Source of the DNA: Acinetobacter nosocomialis
GTDB lineage: Bacteria; Pseudomonadota; Gammaproteobacteria; Pseudomonadales; Moraxellaceae
DNA: 64,000 nt
Assembly: GCA_025736915.1 (NCBI GenBank)
Contig: CP107049.1
Location: 1,736,001 to 1,800,000 of the forward strand
Reading direction: 5' to 3'
The translations under genes were made by a program, and so were the position numbers. Positions within the stretch are counted from its first letter, which is position 1, and every line of letters starts with the position of its first letter. A model generated the notes under the pieces. It had not been told where the DNA came from and ran no database searches. It worked only from the letters and a program-made list of their open reading frames with translations. Below are positions 43,459 through 53,448 of this stretch, piece by piece.

Positions 43459-44001
43459 ATGAAACAAGCACTGTTAGTTATCGATGTTCAAAATGATTAT
43501 TTTAAAAATGGCAAAATGGAATTGGTTGGACCAGATCAAGCGCTCGATAAAATAAAGCAGCTGGAACAATATTTTAATGAGAAAAACTTACCCATTATTT
43601 ATGTGCAGCATATTAACCCACCACAAGCCAGCTTCTTTCAAGAAAATACAGATGGAGTGTTACTTCATCCTGAACTCAATGTTCACAATGACTCATTGGT
43701 TGTAACAAAGCATTATCCAAACAGTTTTTTAGAGACCAATTTAGATGAACTTTTAAAAGCGCATCAAATTGAGCAACTCGTGATTACAGGCATGATGACA
43801 CATATGTGTATTGACTCAGGGACACGTGCAGCTAAAGAACTGGGTTATCAACCGATCTTAATTGCAGATGCAACGGCAACTCGTGATTTAAGCTATGCTG
43901 GAAAGATTGCAAAAGCTGAAGACGTACAAACAGCTTTTTTAACTGCGCTGAGTACGTTTGCAAATGTACAAAATACTGCTGACTTTTTAGCAAGCTCTTA
44001 A
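43459..44001 (+). CDS. isochorismatase-family cysteine hydrolase
   Basis: The 180-aa enzyme has the full triad: Asp in LLVIDVQNDYF, Lys in VVTKHYPNSF and the nucleophile Cys in TGMMTHMCIDSGTRAAKELGY. This pattern also covers nicotinamidase-like and N-carbamoyl hydrolases, so the substrate is open. The ATG at 43459 begins the family sequence (MKQALLVIDVQ). The ribosome-binding site is weak. It is divergent from the Lrp-type regulator and ends at a strong terminator. Confidence 0.87.
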   Translation: MKQALLVIDVQNDYFKNGKMELVGPDQALDKIKQLEQYFNEKNLPIIYVQHINPPQASFFQENTDGVLLHPELNVHNDSLVVTKHYPNSFLETNLDELLKAHQIEQLVITGMMTHMCIDSGTRAAKELGYQPILIADATATRDLSYAGKIAKAEDVQTAFLTALSTFANVQNTADFLASS

Positions 44002-44011
44002 TCGAGCTCAA

Positions 44012-44039
44012 TAGAAAAGCCCCAAATGGGGCTTTTCTT
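44012..44039. terminator. bidirectional terminator between hydrolase and acs
   Basis: AGAAAAGCCCC/GGGGCTTTTCT with loop AAAT, between convergent genes. Confidence 0.9.
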
Positions 44040-44044
44040 AGAGA

Positions 44045-45994
44045 TTATTTTTGCTTATCAGGATAAACCGTTGCAATTAACTGATCTACTACAGCAGGTT
44101 CAGCCAAAGTTGAAGTATCACCTAAACTATCCAGCTCATTGGCCGCAATCTTTCTTAAAATACGGCGCATGATTTTACCAGAACGCGTTTTCGGTAATGC
44201 TGGTGCCCAATGCAGTGCATCGGGTGAAGCCACTGGACCAAGCACTTTACGTACCCAGTTAATTAACTCTTTACGCAGTTCTTCCGACTCTGGAACACCC
44301 GCCTGTAAGGTCACAAAAGTACAAATACCTTGCCCTTTAATATCATGCGGCATACCCACCACCGCAGCTTCTGCAACCGATTCATGTGAAACAAGAGCAC
44401 TTTCAATTTCAGCCGTACCTAAACGGTGACCTGAAACGTTTAAGACATCGTCAACACGACCTGTAATCCAGTAATAACCATCTTGATCACGGCGAGCACC
44501 ATCACCTGTAAAATAAGTATTTTTAAAGGTTGAGAAGTACGCCTCGATAAAGCGATCAGGATCGCCCCAAATGGTACGCATCTGACCCGGCCATGAATCT
44601 TTAATGACTAGATTACCTTCAGCGGCACCTTCTAGCTCATTGCCCTCGCCATCTACAATTGCGGGTTGAATACCAAATAACGGACGCGTTGCCGAACCCG
44701 GTTTTAATGCTGTTGCACCCGGTAATGGAGCAATCAAAATACCGCCTGTTTCGGTTTGCCACCATGTATCAACAATTGGACAGCGGCCTTCACCAACAAC
44801 GTTGTAGTACCAATTCCAAGCCTCAGGGTTAATAGGTTCACCCACTGAACCTAACAAACGCAGGCTGCTACGGTTACTTTCACGTACATACGAATCGCCT
44901 TCTCGCATCATGGCACGAATCGCAGTTGGCGCTGTATATAGAATAGAGACTTTGTGTTTATCGACCACATGACCAAGACGTGCCCATGTTGGATATTGAG
45001 GGACGCCCTCAAACATTAAGGTCGTCGTACCATTTGCAAGTGGTCCATAAATCAAATAACTATGCCCTGTAATCCAGCCAATATCAGCTGTACACCAGTA
45101 CACGTCATCTTGTTTTAAATCAAAAACTTCTTTAAAGGTACTGGTTACATAAACCAGATAACCGCCCGTAGTATGTAACACACCTTTCGGTTTACCTGTT
45201 GAGCCCGAGGTATAAAGAATAAATAAAGGGTCTTCCGCCTTCATTGGTTCTGGAGGACAGTCAGCATCCACCTCCATAATAATGAGGTGATACCACAAAT
45301 CACGACCAGGCTTCATTTCAATCGGGTTTGCATTGCGGTAAACCACAATCACGTTTTCAACGCACTCGGTACCCGGCAATGCTAAAGCCAAATCGACGTT
45401 TTCTTTAAGGGGTAATAGTTTGCCAGCACGTAGACTTGAGTCTGCGGTAATTACAAGTTTAGCTTGGCTGTCTTCAATACGACTTGCCAATGAGTCTGGT
45501 GAGAACCCACCAAAGACTACGCAGTGAACAGCACCAATTCGGGCACAGGCTAACATGGCAATTGCAGCCTCAGTCACCATTGGCATATACAGCACAACGC
45601 GGTCACCTTTACCAATGCCATATTTCTTCAAAACGTTGGCAAAGCGGCAGACTTCATCGTGCAATTCTTTATAAGAAACGATTTTATGACGAGAAGGATG
45701 GTCCCCTTCCCAAATAATTGCAGGTTTATGAGGATGTTCTTTAAGATGCCTGTCCAAGCAGTTTGCTGACACGTTCAACTCACCATCAGCAAACCATTCA
45801 ATTTTGAAATTGTCTTTGTCAAAACTGGTATTTTTAACTTGGGTAAATGGCTTTATCCAATCGACAATTTTAGCTTGCTCTGCCCAGAATTCATCTGGGT
45901 TCTCGATAGAGTGTTGATAACGTTTAAAGTAGTCTGCTTCAACAGTACGAGCTGTTTTTTTAAATTCCTCTGGTACTGGATAGATCTCATTCAT
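44045..45994 (-). CDS. acs: acetyl-CoA synthetase
   Basis: The 649-aa AMP-forming enzyme has the adenylate motif [15 protein letters not shown], the TWWQTETGG and [24 protein letters not shown] blocks, and the regulatory lysine Lys607 in [11 protein letters not shown] that is acetylated in Acs. It makes acetyl-CoA from acetate in the cytosol, complementing ActP import. The ATG at 45994 has AAGGAAG upstream. A CrbR-like box (46103-46120) lies 109 bp upstream, fitting control by CrbS/R. Confidence 0.97.
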   Translation of the reverse strand: MNEIYPVPEEFKKTARTVEADYFKRYQHSIENPDEFWAEQAKIVDWIKPFTQVKNTSFDKDNFKIEWFADGELNVSANCLDRHLKEHPHKPAIIWEGDHPSRHKIVSYKELHDEVCRFANVLKKYGIGKGDRVVLYMPMVTEAAIAMLACARIGAVHCVVFGGFSPDSLASRIEDSQAKLVITADSSLRAGKLLPLKENVDLALALPGTECVENVIVVYRNANPIEMKPGRDLWYHLIIMEVDADCPPEPMKAEDPLFILYTSGSTGKPKGVLHTTGGYLVYVTSTFKEVFDLKQDDVYWCTADIGWITGHSYLIYGPLANGTTTLMFEGVPQYPTWARLGHVVDKHKVSILYTAPTAIRAMMREGDSYVRESNRSSLRLLGSVGEPINPEAWNWYYNVVGEGRCPIVDTWWQTETGGILIAPLPGATALKPGSATRPLFGIQPAIVDGEGNELEGAAEGNLVIKDSWPGQMRTIWGDPDRFIEAYFSTFKNTYFTGDGARRDQDGYYWITGRVDDVLNVSGHRLGTAEIESALVSHESVAEAAVVGMPHDIKGQGICTFVTLQAGVPESEELRKELINWVRKVLGPVASPDALHWAPALPKTRSGKIMRRILRKIAANELDSLGDTSTLAEPAVVDQLIATVYPDKQK

Positions 45995-46102
45995 ACGCAA
46001 CTTCCTTGATCTTGTGCATCCCATCTCGAGACTGTGGCTATTATTTTACTGGATCTTATTTGTATGCCTTTTCAGTATGATGACTCTTTCAAAGCCAAGA
46101 CA

Positions 46103-46120
46103 ATCCGACTTTGGTCATAT
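46103..46120 (-). promoter_or_regulatory. candidate CrbR box upstream of acs
   Basis: ATCCGACTTTGGTCATAT matches the perfect palindrome at 38974-38991 in 15 of 18 positions, with the same central GACTTT-RGTC core. It is in the 5' region of acs, the best known target of CrbR in other genera. Confidence 0.6.
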
Positions 46121-46195
46121 ATTAACCACTTACTCAAGCATACGAAATTGTGAACATTTTTATAAAATTAAGTTGATTTAAAACATTTGTCTATA

Positions 46196-46463
46196 GGGTC
46201 TGTTCATACTTTATATATAAATTGCGTTGTAAGCTAAAATTTCACGAAACAAGGCATGAAATGCAGAAAATAGCGCCCCTATTGTCAAATTTCATAACGC
46301 AGTTTTGGGTAATTTTAGCTACAACCCTTTGGGACAGAAATACTTTTTGATGCTGTGTCGTTAGATATTACTCATTTAGAATAACTAAATATTCATAATA
46401 TCTGCCTACCATCATCTAAAAAGTATTCTCTGTCGCAATCATAGATAAAATATAAACAGACCC
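46196..46463. mobile_element. 268-bp MITE-like element
   Basis: The ends are imperfect inverted repeats of about 30 bp: GGGTCTGTTCATACTTTATA... on the left and, on the complement of the right end, GGGTCTGTTTATATTTTATC..., both continuing to ATTGCG. No transposase frame is inside. A second, inner inverted repeat is present (TTGTAAGCTAAAATT near 46230 with AATTTTAGCTACAA near 46311). The GGGTCTGTT end is reminiscent of IS5-family termini. I see no clear target duplication. It lies between acs and the DUF805 gene, in a 563-bp gap that otherwise holds the CrbR box. Confidence 0.6.
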
Positions 46464-46557
46464 TCGCATTACTTTTATAATTTTTTGAAGATTTGATGGT
46501 TTTGACCATCAACAAAGATTATTTTACCTTTTAGACGCAGCACAGGAATAAAATAAT

Positions 46558-47133
46558 ATGTTTGCCGAAACACCCTCTTCACGTCCACCACAACTTCCAT
46601 TTAAAGACAGCCCTTTTTCAATTCATGGTCGCTTTAACCGCATGAGTTATTTGGGTGGTTATGGACTGATTTATTTAGTCACCCTCTTGGGCTATTTCAT
46701 TTTGGCCTCATTTCTTGGAAGCTTTCAGCTTTCAAGTAATCTATTTAATTTTGAGTTTTACAGTTCTCTTTCTGGCGTAAGTGCTTTAGTCGTCTGGGCT
46801 TTTTGGCTATTTTTGATTTATTTAAATATTGTTCTGGTTGTTAGACGTTTGCACGATTTAAATAAAAGTGGCTGGATGGGGCTGCTGCTATTTATTCCAG
46901 TCGTACAGTTCTTTTTCATGATCTATCTACTGCTTGCCTCTGGTACAGCAGGTACTAATCAATATGGTCCAGCTCGACCTTCAACATTTATAGAAAAACT
47001 GATGGCTTGGCTTATTTTGTTAGCTATTTTAATTAGTCTCATTTCCACAGCAGGCTTTTTTTATTATTTCTCTGGGACCGATACCCTAGAAACACCAACA
47101 CAAATCTTACAAAAAGGAACGCAATACTTTTAA
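46558..47133 (+). CDS. DUF805 membrane protein
   Basis: The 191-aa protein has the DUF805 features FSIHGRFNRMSYLGGYG and VRRLHDLNKSGWMGLLLF, with four helices. The function of the family is unknown. It is followed by an mscS-like gene 114 bp later on the same strand. Confidence 0.85.
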   Translation: MFAETPSSRPPQLPFKDSPFSIHGRFNRMSYLGGYGLIYLVTLLGYFILASFLGSFQLSSNLFNFEFYSSLSGVSALVVWAFWLFLIYLNIVLVVRRLHDLNKSGWMGLLLFIPVVQFFFMIYLLLASGTAGTNQYGPARPSTFIEKLMAWLILLAILISLISTAGFFYYFSGTDTLETPTQILQKGTQYF

Positions 47134-47247
47134 TTAAAAAACACTTTATTATTTAGTTGAACTCATTATAGTAGGCGCACATTTTATCTCCTACTATGAT
47201 GGAAGCTGAAAAATAGCTTTCATGAATTTATTCAATCGAGACTTGTC

Positions 47248-48219
47248 GTGGCTGATGAACAAAAATCCTTAACGGATGTTGCAAAAAATACAGGCGAACT
47301 GTTGCAAGAAGCGGGTACTAAAACCACTCAAACGGTTTTAGCACATACCGAGAAATATCATGATGCATATACCACTATCGACAAAATTGTAGATAGTTTC
47401 TGGGAACGTGTACCTTATATCTGCATTGCGATTACCGTTTTTATTATTTTTTGGCTATTGACCAAGTTATTTAAGTTCTTTGTTCGTAAGACTTTAGAAA
47501 ATCGCTCTTATACTCGCCAAAATCTGGTACTTGTTTTAAACCGTGTCGGCAGTACAACAATTTTATTCTTTGGTTTCTTAATTGCTCTCGTCATTATGAT
47601 TCCAGGGTTCACACCGGGCCAACTCATGAGTGCCTTAGGTATTGGTTCGGTCGCAATTGGTTTTGCGTTTAAAGATATTTTCCAAAACTTGCTCTCGGGT
47701 ATTTTGATTTTATTAAGCGAGCCATTCCGTATTGGTGATTCAATTGTTGTAAATTCGCTTGAAGGAACTGTTGAAGATATTCAGATTCGTGCAACCTTCT
47801 TACGCTCACCAGATGGCCGTCGTATTGTTATTCCAAACGCAACTGTTTATACAAGTGCCTTAACGGTAAATACAGCCTATCAACAACGACGCTGCGAGTT
47901 TGTGGTTGGAATTGGCTATGACGACGATGAGCAAAAAGCGAAGCAAATTATTTTAGATATTCTCAATAATGACCGAAATGTACTGAGTCAGCCTGCTTTT
48001 TCGGTTAACGTGACAGCTCTAGCCGACTTCTCGGTTAACCTTACGGTACGCTGGTGGATTAATACCACTGAGACAGATATTTCGTCATCTACAAGCACTA
48101 TTCAAGCCGAAGTAAAACAAGCCTTCAATGCAAATGGCATTAATATTCCTTACCCTATTCAGGAATTAAAAATGGCTGCAAATCATTTGCCATTGAATGC
48201 TGATAACTCAGCTAAATAA
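47248..48219 (+). CDS. small-conductance mechanosensitive channel family (MscS) protein
   Basis: The 323-aa product starts at a GTG (47248) and has a soluble amphipathic N-terminus, three helices, and a pore helix region GQLMSALGIGSVAIGFAFKDIFQNLLSGILIL followed by the MscS beta domain (EPFRIGDSIVVNSLEGTVEDIQIRATFLRSPDGRRIVIPN). This is the MscS fold; it opens under membrane tension to release solutes. It ends inside the convergent rsmE gene (12-bp overlap). Confidence 0.9.
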   Translation: MADEQKSLTDVAKNTGELLQEAGTKTTQTVLAHTEKYHDAYTTIDKIVDSFWERVPYICIAITVFIIFWLLTKLFKFFVRKTLENRSYTRQNLVLVLNRVGSTTILFFGFLIALVIMIPGFTPGQLMSALGIGSVAIGFAFKDIFQNLLSGILILLSEPFRIGDSIVVNSLEGTVEDIQIRATFLRSPDGRRIVIPNATVYTSALTVNTAYQQRRCEFVVGIGYDDDEQKAKQIILDILNNDRNVLSQPAFSVNVTALADFSVNLTVRWWINTTETDISSSTSTIQAEVKQAFNANGINIPYPIQELKMAANHLPLNADNSAK

Positions 48220-48915
48220 ACGCCCTAAAATATAAGAAATAGACGTTTCGGTTCTTAAAATACGGTTGCCTAAGCTCACAGCCTGGCAGCCGTTTTTTGT
48301 GAGTAAATCAATTTCATAGGGAATGAAGCCACCTTCGGGCCCCACGACAATACTGCAAGCATGGTCAATGTTACTTGACATACTCTGCTCAGCATAAGGA
48401 TGAGCCACATAGGCAGGAGATTCTTCTGAAATGAGTGTTGGCAAAACGTCTTCAACAAAAGGTTTAAAACGTTTATACATCTGAACTTCAGGAACGATGG
48501 TGTCACCCGCTTGTTCAAGTCCAAGCGTAACGTATTGATCAATTTGTTGTAAAAAAGGGGTTTGCCAATAGCTTTTATCAACGCGATAACTATGAATTAG
48601 GCTTATCTTTTCAACACCTAAAGTCACGCTATCCATAATTAAACGGCGTAAAACCTTAGGTCTTGGCAAAGCCACAATTAAATGAACTGGAAGTTTTGCC
48701 GGTACTGCTTCTTTAAGAATGGGGCGTACACCAACTTTTTGCTCATCAATCGAAATAATTTCTGTGACATAACGAGCACCATTACGAATACCAACTTTCA
48801 GATTTTGGCCAACCGTAATATCAAGATGTTCACGTAAATGTTGTAATTGGCGCTTTGAATGAATCGACCAGATTTCTGACTGAGTATCTTCAGGTTCTAG
48901 TAAAACAATATTCAT
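48208..48915 (-). CDS. rsmE: 16S rRNA m3U1498 methyltransferase
   Basis: The 235-aa SPOUT enzyme has the knotted SAM site with VVGPEGGFIPYE and LGNRILRTETS in its C-terminal half, preceded by a PUA-like N-domain. It methylates U1498 of 16S rRNA. Its ATG overlaps the waaA stop by 4 bp, so the two genes form an operon. Confidence 0.92.
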   Translation of the reverse strand: MNIVLLEPEDTQSEIWSIHSKRQLQHLREHLDITVGQNLKVGIRNGARYVTEIISIDEQKVGVRPILKEAVPAKLPVHLIVALPRPKVLRRLIMDSVTLGVEKISLIHSYRVDKSYWQTPFLQQIDQYVTLGLEQAGDTIVPEVQMYKRFKPFVEDVLPTLISEESPAYVAHPYAEQSMSSNIDHACSIVVGPEGGFIPYEIDLLTKNGCQAVSLGNRILRTETSISYILGRLFS

Positions 48916-50204
48916 GGTTTTTCGGCCAAATACCGGTTAATTACCCCAATATGTTTTTGTAATGAACCTTGGTTACGCTGTAATACTTTATGCGCCTGTA
49001 CCACTAACTGTTCAGTGGCTTCAGGTTCTGCCAGACAAGCCAACCAGATATTAACGACCTGCTGTGCATCTTGAGCAATCAGTACGCCATTTTCATCAAT
49101 GAACTCATCAACAATTGTTTGAAAGTTGAAATAACGAGGTCCAACCACTGTAGGTACATTTAAAACCATAGGTTCTAAAATATTATGTCCACCACCCGGC
49201 TCATTTAAAGAACCCCCTACAAAGCACACCTGACTTAAGGCGTACCATAACCAAAGCTCCCCCATGCTATCGGCCAAGTAAACCTGCGTGCTGGCATGAA
49301 TACTCTGCCCCATGCTTCTTCGATGAGTGACTAAATTTAAATTTTGGCAAACCTCAAATACTTCATCGAAGCGTTCAGGATGGCGCGGTACAACTATACA
49401 TACCAACTCACGATCTGAATTTAAATGAGGTGCAAGTGCCTCCAAAATTTGTTGTTCTTCGGGTGCATGTGTACTGGCAATCGTCACAACCTGACGATTT
49501 GCCAAATACCACTGCTGATGCAATTGGGCAGCTTGCTTAATAAAAGCCTCGGGCGCATGAATATCAAACTTAATATTTCCAACAACCTGACTTTTATGCT
49601 CGTCTAAACCAAGCTCGACATAACGCTGACGGGTTGCACTATCTTGTGCTAGTACCCAGTCGATTTGCTTTAACATACCAGCAGTTAAACCTGAGACTTT
49701 GCTATAACCTTTTGCTGACTTTTCAGATAAGCGAGCATTAAGTAATAAACATGGTACATGCTGTAACTTGGCTTGATCGATTAAATTTGGCCAAAGCTCT
49801 GTTTCAACTAGTGCTAAAAGTCTCGGTTGGTATGACTCAAAAAATTGTTTTAAAAGCGGTTTTTGGTCTACAGGCAAATAAACCGCTTGGAATAAATCTA
49901 GATAAGGTTCTTTTAAAAAAAGTGACTTGGCACGAGCTTGACCTGTTTTTGTAGTATTGGTCACTAAAACTGGCTGGCCAACTTTGAGATAGTGCTCAAT
50001 GAGTGGCTGTGCAGCATTGGTTTCCCCGACTGAAACAGCATGAAACCAGATGGCTTTTACATTCTTCGGATCTTCAAACGGCCCAAATCTTTCCAGACAT
50101 TCCTGTTGATATAATTCCAGACTTTCTGCACGTCTTTTTATCCGCCAGCGATAAAACGGTTTTAATAAATGGAGTGCTGTGTTGTACCAAAATGGGGTCG
50201 CCAA
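48912..50204 (-). CDS. waaA: 3-deoxy-D-manno-octulosonic acid transferase
   Basis: The 430-aa inner-membrane glycosyltransferase has the catalytic base region WFHAVSVGETNAAQPLI, then GSLNEPGGGHNILEP and GPRYFNF. It adds KDO to lipid A precursor in LOS synthesis. The start is a TTG at 50204 with GAGGCAAACCGC upstream; no ATG serves the N-terminus. N-terminal residues ATPFWYNTALHLLKPFYRWR form the membrane anchor. Confidence 0.93.
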   Translation of the reverse strand: MATPFWYNTALHLLKPFYRWRIKRRAESLELYQQECLERFGPFEDPKNVKAIWFHAVSVGETNAAQPLIEHYLKVGQPVLVTNTTKTGQARAKSLFLKEPYLDLFQAVYLPVDQKPLLKQFFESYQPRLLALVETELWPNLIDQAKLQHVPCLLLNARLSEKSAKGYSKVSGLTAGMLKQIDWVLAQDSATRQRYVELGLDEHKSQVVGNIKFDIHAPEAFIKQAAQLHQQWYLANRQVVTIASTHAPEEQQILEALAPHLNSDRELVCIVVPRHPERFDEVFEVCQNLNLVTHRRSMGQSIHASTQVYLADSMGELWLWYALSQVCFVGGSLNEPGGGHNILEPMVLNVPTVVGPRYFNFQTIVDEFIDENGVLIAQDAQQVVNIWLACLAEPEATEQLVVQAHKVLQRNQGSLQKHIGVINRYLAEKP

Positions 50205-50372
50205 GCGGTTTGCCTCAAATAGTCAAAATTTAAAAACTGGGGAAAATATAACATAGATAAAAAAAATGGCAGAGTTTCGATACCTAAACTCTACCATATA
50301 CAAGAAAACTCATTGACTGAACTCACAAAAGAGCAAGTTCAGTAAAAAGAAAAGCTTAATAATAGAATGATT

Positions 50373-51431
50373 TTATGAAGCTTCTAAAGCAGGATAGTCC
50401 GTATAACCTTCAGCGCCTTTCGCATATAAAGTCGTTGGTTGAAGTTCATTTAATGGTAGACCTTGCTCTAAACGTTGTAAAAGATCTGGGTTCGCAATAT
50501 AAGCCTTACCAAAAGATACAGCATCTGCCTGACCTTCACGCAAAATACGTTTTGCTGACTCTGGTGTTAGGTTCTCATTGGCAATCCATACACCATTAAA
50601 TTTTTCGCGAAGTTTAGGACCAATACTATCGGCAGCTTCATACTCACGAGAGAAAATGAAAGCTACATTACGTTGACTCAATTGTTCAACCACATAACCG
50701 AATGTTGCTAACGGGTTTTCATCACCCATATCGTGTGAATCGCCACGCGGTGCAATATGTACACCTACTCGGCCAGCGCCCCACACTTCAATAAAGGCAT
50801 CAACCACTTCTAATAATAAACGAGCGCGGTTTTCAACCGGACCACCATATTCATCATCACGTTGGTTGGTATTACTTTGAAGGAACTGGTCAATTAAATA
50901 ACCATTTGCAGCGTGTAACTCAACACCATCAAAACCTGCTGCTTTAGCCAGCTCTGCTGAATGTTTATACTGAGCAACAACTTCTTTAATTTCTTCAATC
51001 GAAAGCGCACGTGGTTTTACATATGGGCGCTTAGGACGTAATAAACTCACTTCACCCGCAGGTTGAATCGCACTTGGTGCAACAGGAATATCGCCATCCA
51101 AAAGTTCAGGATCTGAAATACGGCCCACATGCCAAAGTTGAACTACAATTTTTGAACCTTGCGCATGAACTGCTTCAATAATCTTGTTCCACGCTTGTGC
51201 CTGCTCTTGTGACCATAGTCCAGGAGTGTCTGCATAACCCACAGTTTTTGAACCAATCACTGTTGCTTCAGTGAGAATGAGACCAGCATTTGCACGTTGC
51301 TGATAATATTCCACCATTAAGTCGTTTGGAACACGGCTTTCGCCACTACGTGCACGTGTTAATGGGGCCATTACCAGTCGATTTTTAATTTCAAAATCAC
51401 CAACTGTTAAGGGAGTATTGAGTTCAGCCAT
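50373..51431 (-). CDS. Old Yellow Enzyme-family alkene reductase
   Basis: The 352-aa flavoprotein has a TIM barrel with the OYE features NRLVMAPLTRARS, VQLWHVGRISDP and ELHAANGYLIDQFLQSNTNQR. It reduces the C=C of alpha,beta-unsaturated carbonyls, and related NemA enzymes detoxify N-ethylmaleimide. GAGGCGATC precedes the ATG. It is 28 bp downstream of an ArsR gene on the same strand, so both are one operon. Confidence 0.92.
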   Translation of the reverse strand: MAELNTPLTVGDFEIKNRLVMAPLTRARSGESRVPNDLMVEYYQQRANAGLILTEATVIGSKTVGYADTPGLWSQEQAQAWNKIIEAVHAQGSKIVVQLWHVGRISDPELLDGDIPVAPSAIQPAGEVSLLRPKRPYVKPRALSIEEIKEVVAQYKHSAELAKAAGFDGVELHAANGYLIDQFLQSNTNQRDDEYGGPVENRARLLLEVVDAFIEVWGAGRVGVHIAPRGDSHDMGDENPLATFGYVVEQLSQRNVAFIFSREYEAADSIGPKLREKFNGVWIANENLTPESAKRILREGQADAVSFGKAYIANPDLLQRLEQGLPLNELQPTTLYAKGAEGYTDYPALEAS

Positions 51432-51459
51432 GATCGCCTCGACTTACACTTTATTTGTT

Positions 51460-51762
51460 TTAAAGTGTTTGTTTTAAATGTTCGATATATTGCTGAATCA
51501 AAGCTTCGTTACGTGAAAAATAAGACCATTGCCCATATTTTTGGACCTGAATGAGACCGGCCTGCTGTAATACAGACAAATGATTAGACATTGTAGACTG
51601 AGCTACTTTACCCAAACGTTCAATATGACCTGCGCAAACCCCTTTTTCAAAACTACCACCACACTCTTCTACCGGTAAATAATGCGCAGGTTCTTTTAAC
51701 CATTGCAGAATCTGCCGACGCAGAGGATTGGCTAGGGCTTTGCTAATTGCATCAATATCCAT
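51460..51762 (-). CDS. ArsR-family regulator
   Basis: The 100-aa regulator has a winged helix (MDIDAISKALANPLRRQILQWL, then GKVAQSTMSNHLSVLQQAGLI). Two cysteines in EECGGSFEKGVCAGH could form a thiol switch rather than a metal site, because the classic CxC arsenic motif is missing. It precedes the Old Yellow Enzyme in one operon. Palindromic sites stand upstream (51782-51867). Confidence 0.87.
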   Translation of the reverse strand: MDIDAISKALANPLRRQILQWLKEPAHYLPVEECGGSFEKGVCAGHIERLGKVAQSTMSNHLSVLQQAGLIQVQKYGQWSYFSRNEALIQQYIEHLKQTL

Positions 51763-51781
51763 AGGCTCAACACGTCTTTTA

Positions 51782-51867
51782 AACGAACAAAGCTTCGTTC
51801 AGCATTTCGAAAACATAATATCGCATTTTTTCGATATTCATATCCATTTTTTTCGATATTCATATCG
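51782..51867 (-). promoter_or_regulatory. phased operator array upstream of arsR
   Basis: AACGAA-N6-TTCGTT (51782-51799) is followed by three ATATC(G/C) half sites at 51818, 51840 and 51862, exactly 22 bp apart. The last two are complete dyads CGATATTCATATC(C/G) (51832-51845, 51854-51867) separated by a poly-T run. ATATGAATAT is the typical ArsR/SmtB core. Regular 22-bp phasing suggests cooperative binding. Confidence 0.6.
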
Positions 51868-51961
51868 TATTTTTCCGATTAACTTCCGATCACTGAACTG
51901 CTTTGCCGTTTTAATCGCTAAAAATTTAAGAGTTTTAGAGAACTAAAAGTTCAAAAGACTC

Positions 51962-53057
51962 TTATAACCCCTGCTTTAAACTCGCTTCAATGAAACGATC
52001 AAGGTCACCGTCAAGAACTGCACCAGTGTTTGAGTTTTCAACACCTGTACGTAAGTCCTTAATACGAGAGTCATCAAGTACATAAGAACGAATTTGGCTA
52101 CCCCAACCAATATCAGACTTCGAGTCTTCAAGTGCTTGAGCTGCTTCATTACGTTTTTGCATTTCTAGTTCATACAATTTTGCACGTAACTGTTTCCATG
52201 CATGATCACGGTTCGCATGTTGTGAACGCTGGTTTTGACACGCAACCACAATACCAGATGGAATGTGCGTCAAACGAACTGCTGAATCTGTTTTGTTAAT
52301 GTGCTGACCACCTGCACCAGATGCACGGTAAGTATCAGTACGAACATCAGAAGGATTAATATCAATTTCGATATTGTCATCAACTTCCGGTGAGATAAAC
52401 ACCGCAGAGAATGACGTATGACGGCGGTTACCACTGTCGAATGGTGATTTACGCACTAAACGGTGTACACCTGATTCTGTACGTAACCAGCCATATGCAT
52501 ATTCACCTTCAACACGAATCGTTGCAGATTTAATCCCTGCTACATCACCATCAGATACTTCCATAAGTTCTGCTTTAAAACCGTGACGCTCAATCCAGCG
52601 CATATACATACGTAATAACATTGAAGCCCAATCTTGTGCTTCTGTACCACCTGAACCTGCTTGAATCTCGACATAGCAAGGATTCGGGTCCATTGGGTTG
52701 CTAAACATACGGCGGAATTCAAGTTTTGCTAATTCTTCTTCGGCAGCGCCAAGCTCAGATTGCACATCTACCAGCAAGCTTTCATCATCAGCTTCAACAG
52801 CTAAATCCAGCATTGCTTTGGCATCTTCAAGCTGTGTAGATAAACCATCCAACACATTAATAACGTTTTCTAGTTCGCCCTTTTCTTTTGCCATTGCCTG
52901 AGCACGGTTTTGATCATTCCAGATCGCAGGGTCTTCTAACTCACGTAAAACTTCTTCTAAACGTTCTTTTTTCAGATCGTAGTCAAAGATACCCCCGTAG
53001 TGTTTGGCTACGATCAGTTAAGTCTTTCAATTGGTTTAGATAAGGATTAATTTCCAC
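51962..53057 (-). CDS. prfB: peptide chain release factor 2, programmed +1 frameshift
   Basis: The main frame (51962-52984, 340 codons) is preceded by a 24-codon start piece from GTG at 53057. They join at CTT TGA C: on the minus strand CGGGGG-TATCTTTGAC, the classic site with an internal Shine-Dalgarno-like CGGGGG before CTTTGA (TGA at 52985-52983). A +1 shift on CTT yields about 364 aa, the normal RF2 length. The protein has the SPF motif (KSPFDSG) and GGQ ([12 protein letters not shown]). It terminates at UGA and UAA codons and autoregulates by this frameshift. Confidence 0.96.
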
Positions 53058-53369
53058 GCGAGTGTTCCCATAAAAACAGATAAACAGTCGAATATTTTAT
53101 CATAGCTATGGTTATCTTCGAACCTGCTTTAATCTTTAACTCGTATTTTCAATTTAAAAGTTTTTTATTTCTTTCAGAAGATTTTAAGCTTTACTCGTAA
53201 CATCCCCATACAAAATTGGATAGTTTTCCAGCATTTTTGAGTTTCTACACAAAATCTCCTCAATTTTAATAAAATAAAACATTATGTTTATATATATAAA
53301 AATCAATATTTTAAATTAAATATATTTACAAAAAAAGCACATGGTTACAGTACGGTTACTTGAGCAAGA

Positions 53370-53397
53370 TTGACGCTAAGTGATTTTGCTCTAGACT
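53370..53397 (+). promoter_or_regulatory. promoter of the second porin gene
   Basis: TTGACG (53370-53375) and TAGACT (53392-53397) with a 16-bp spacer lie about 52 bp before the porin ATG. The remaining 391-bp gap from prfB is AT-rich with nothing else seen. Confidence 0.5.
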
Positions 53398-53448
53398 AAA
53401 AGTTGTAACAAAACATTTATAAAATCGTTTTTAGAGGGGAGAGATTCC

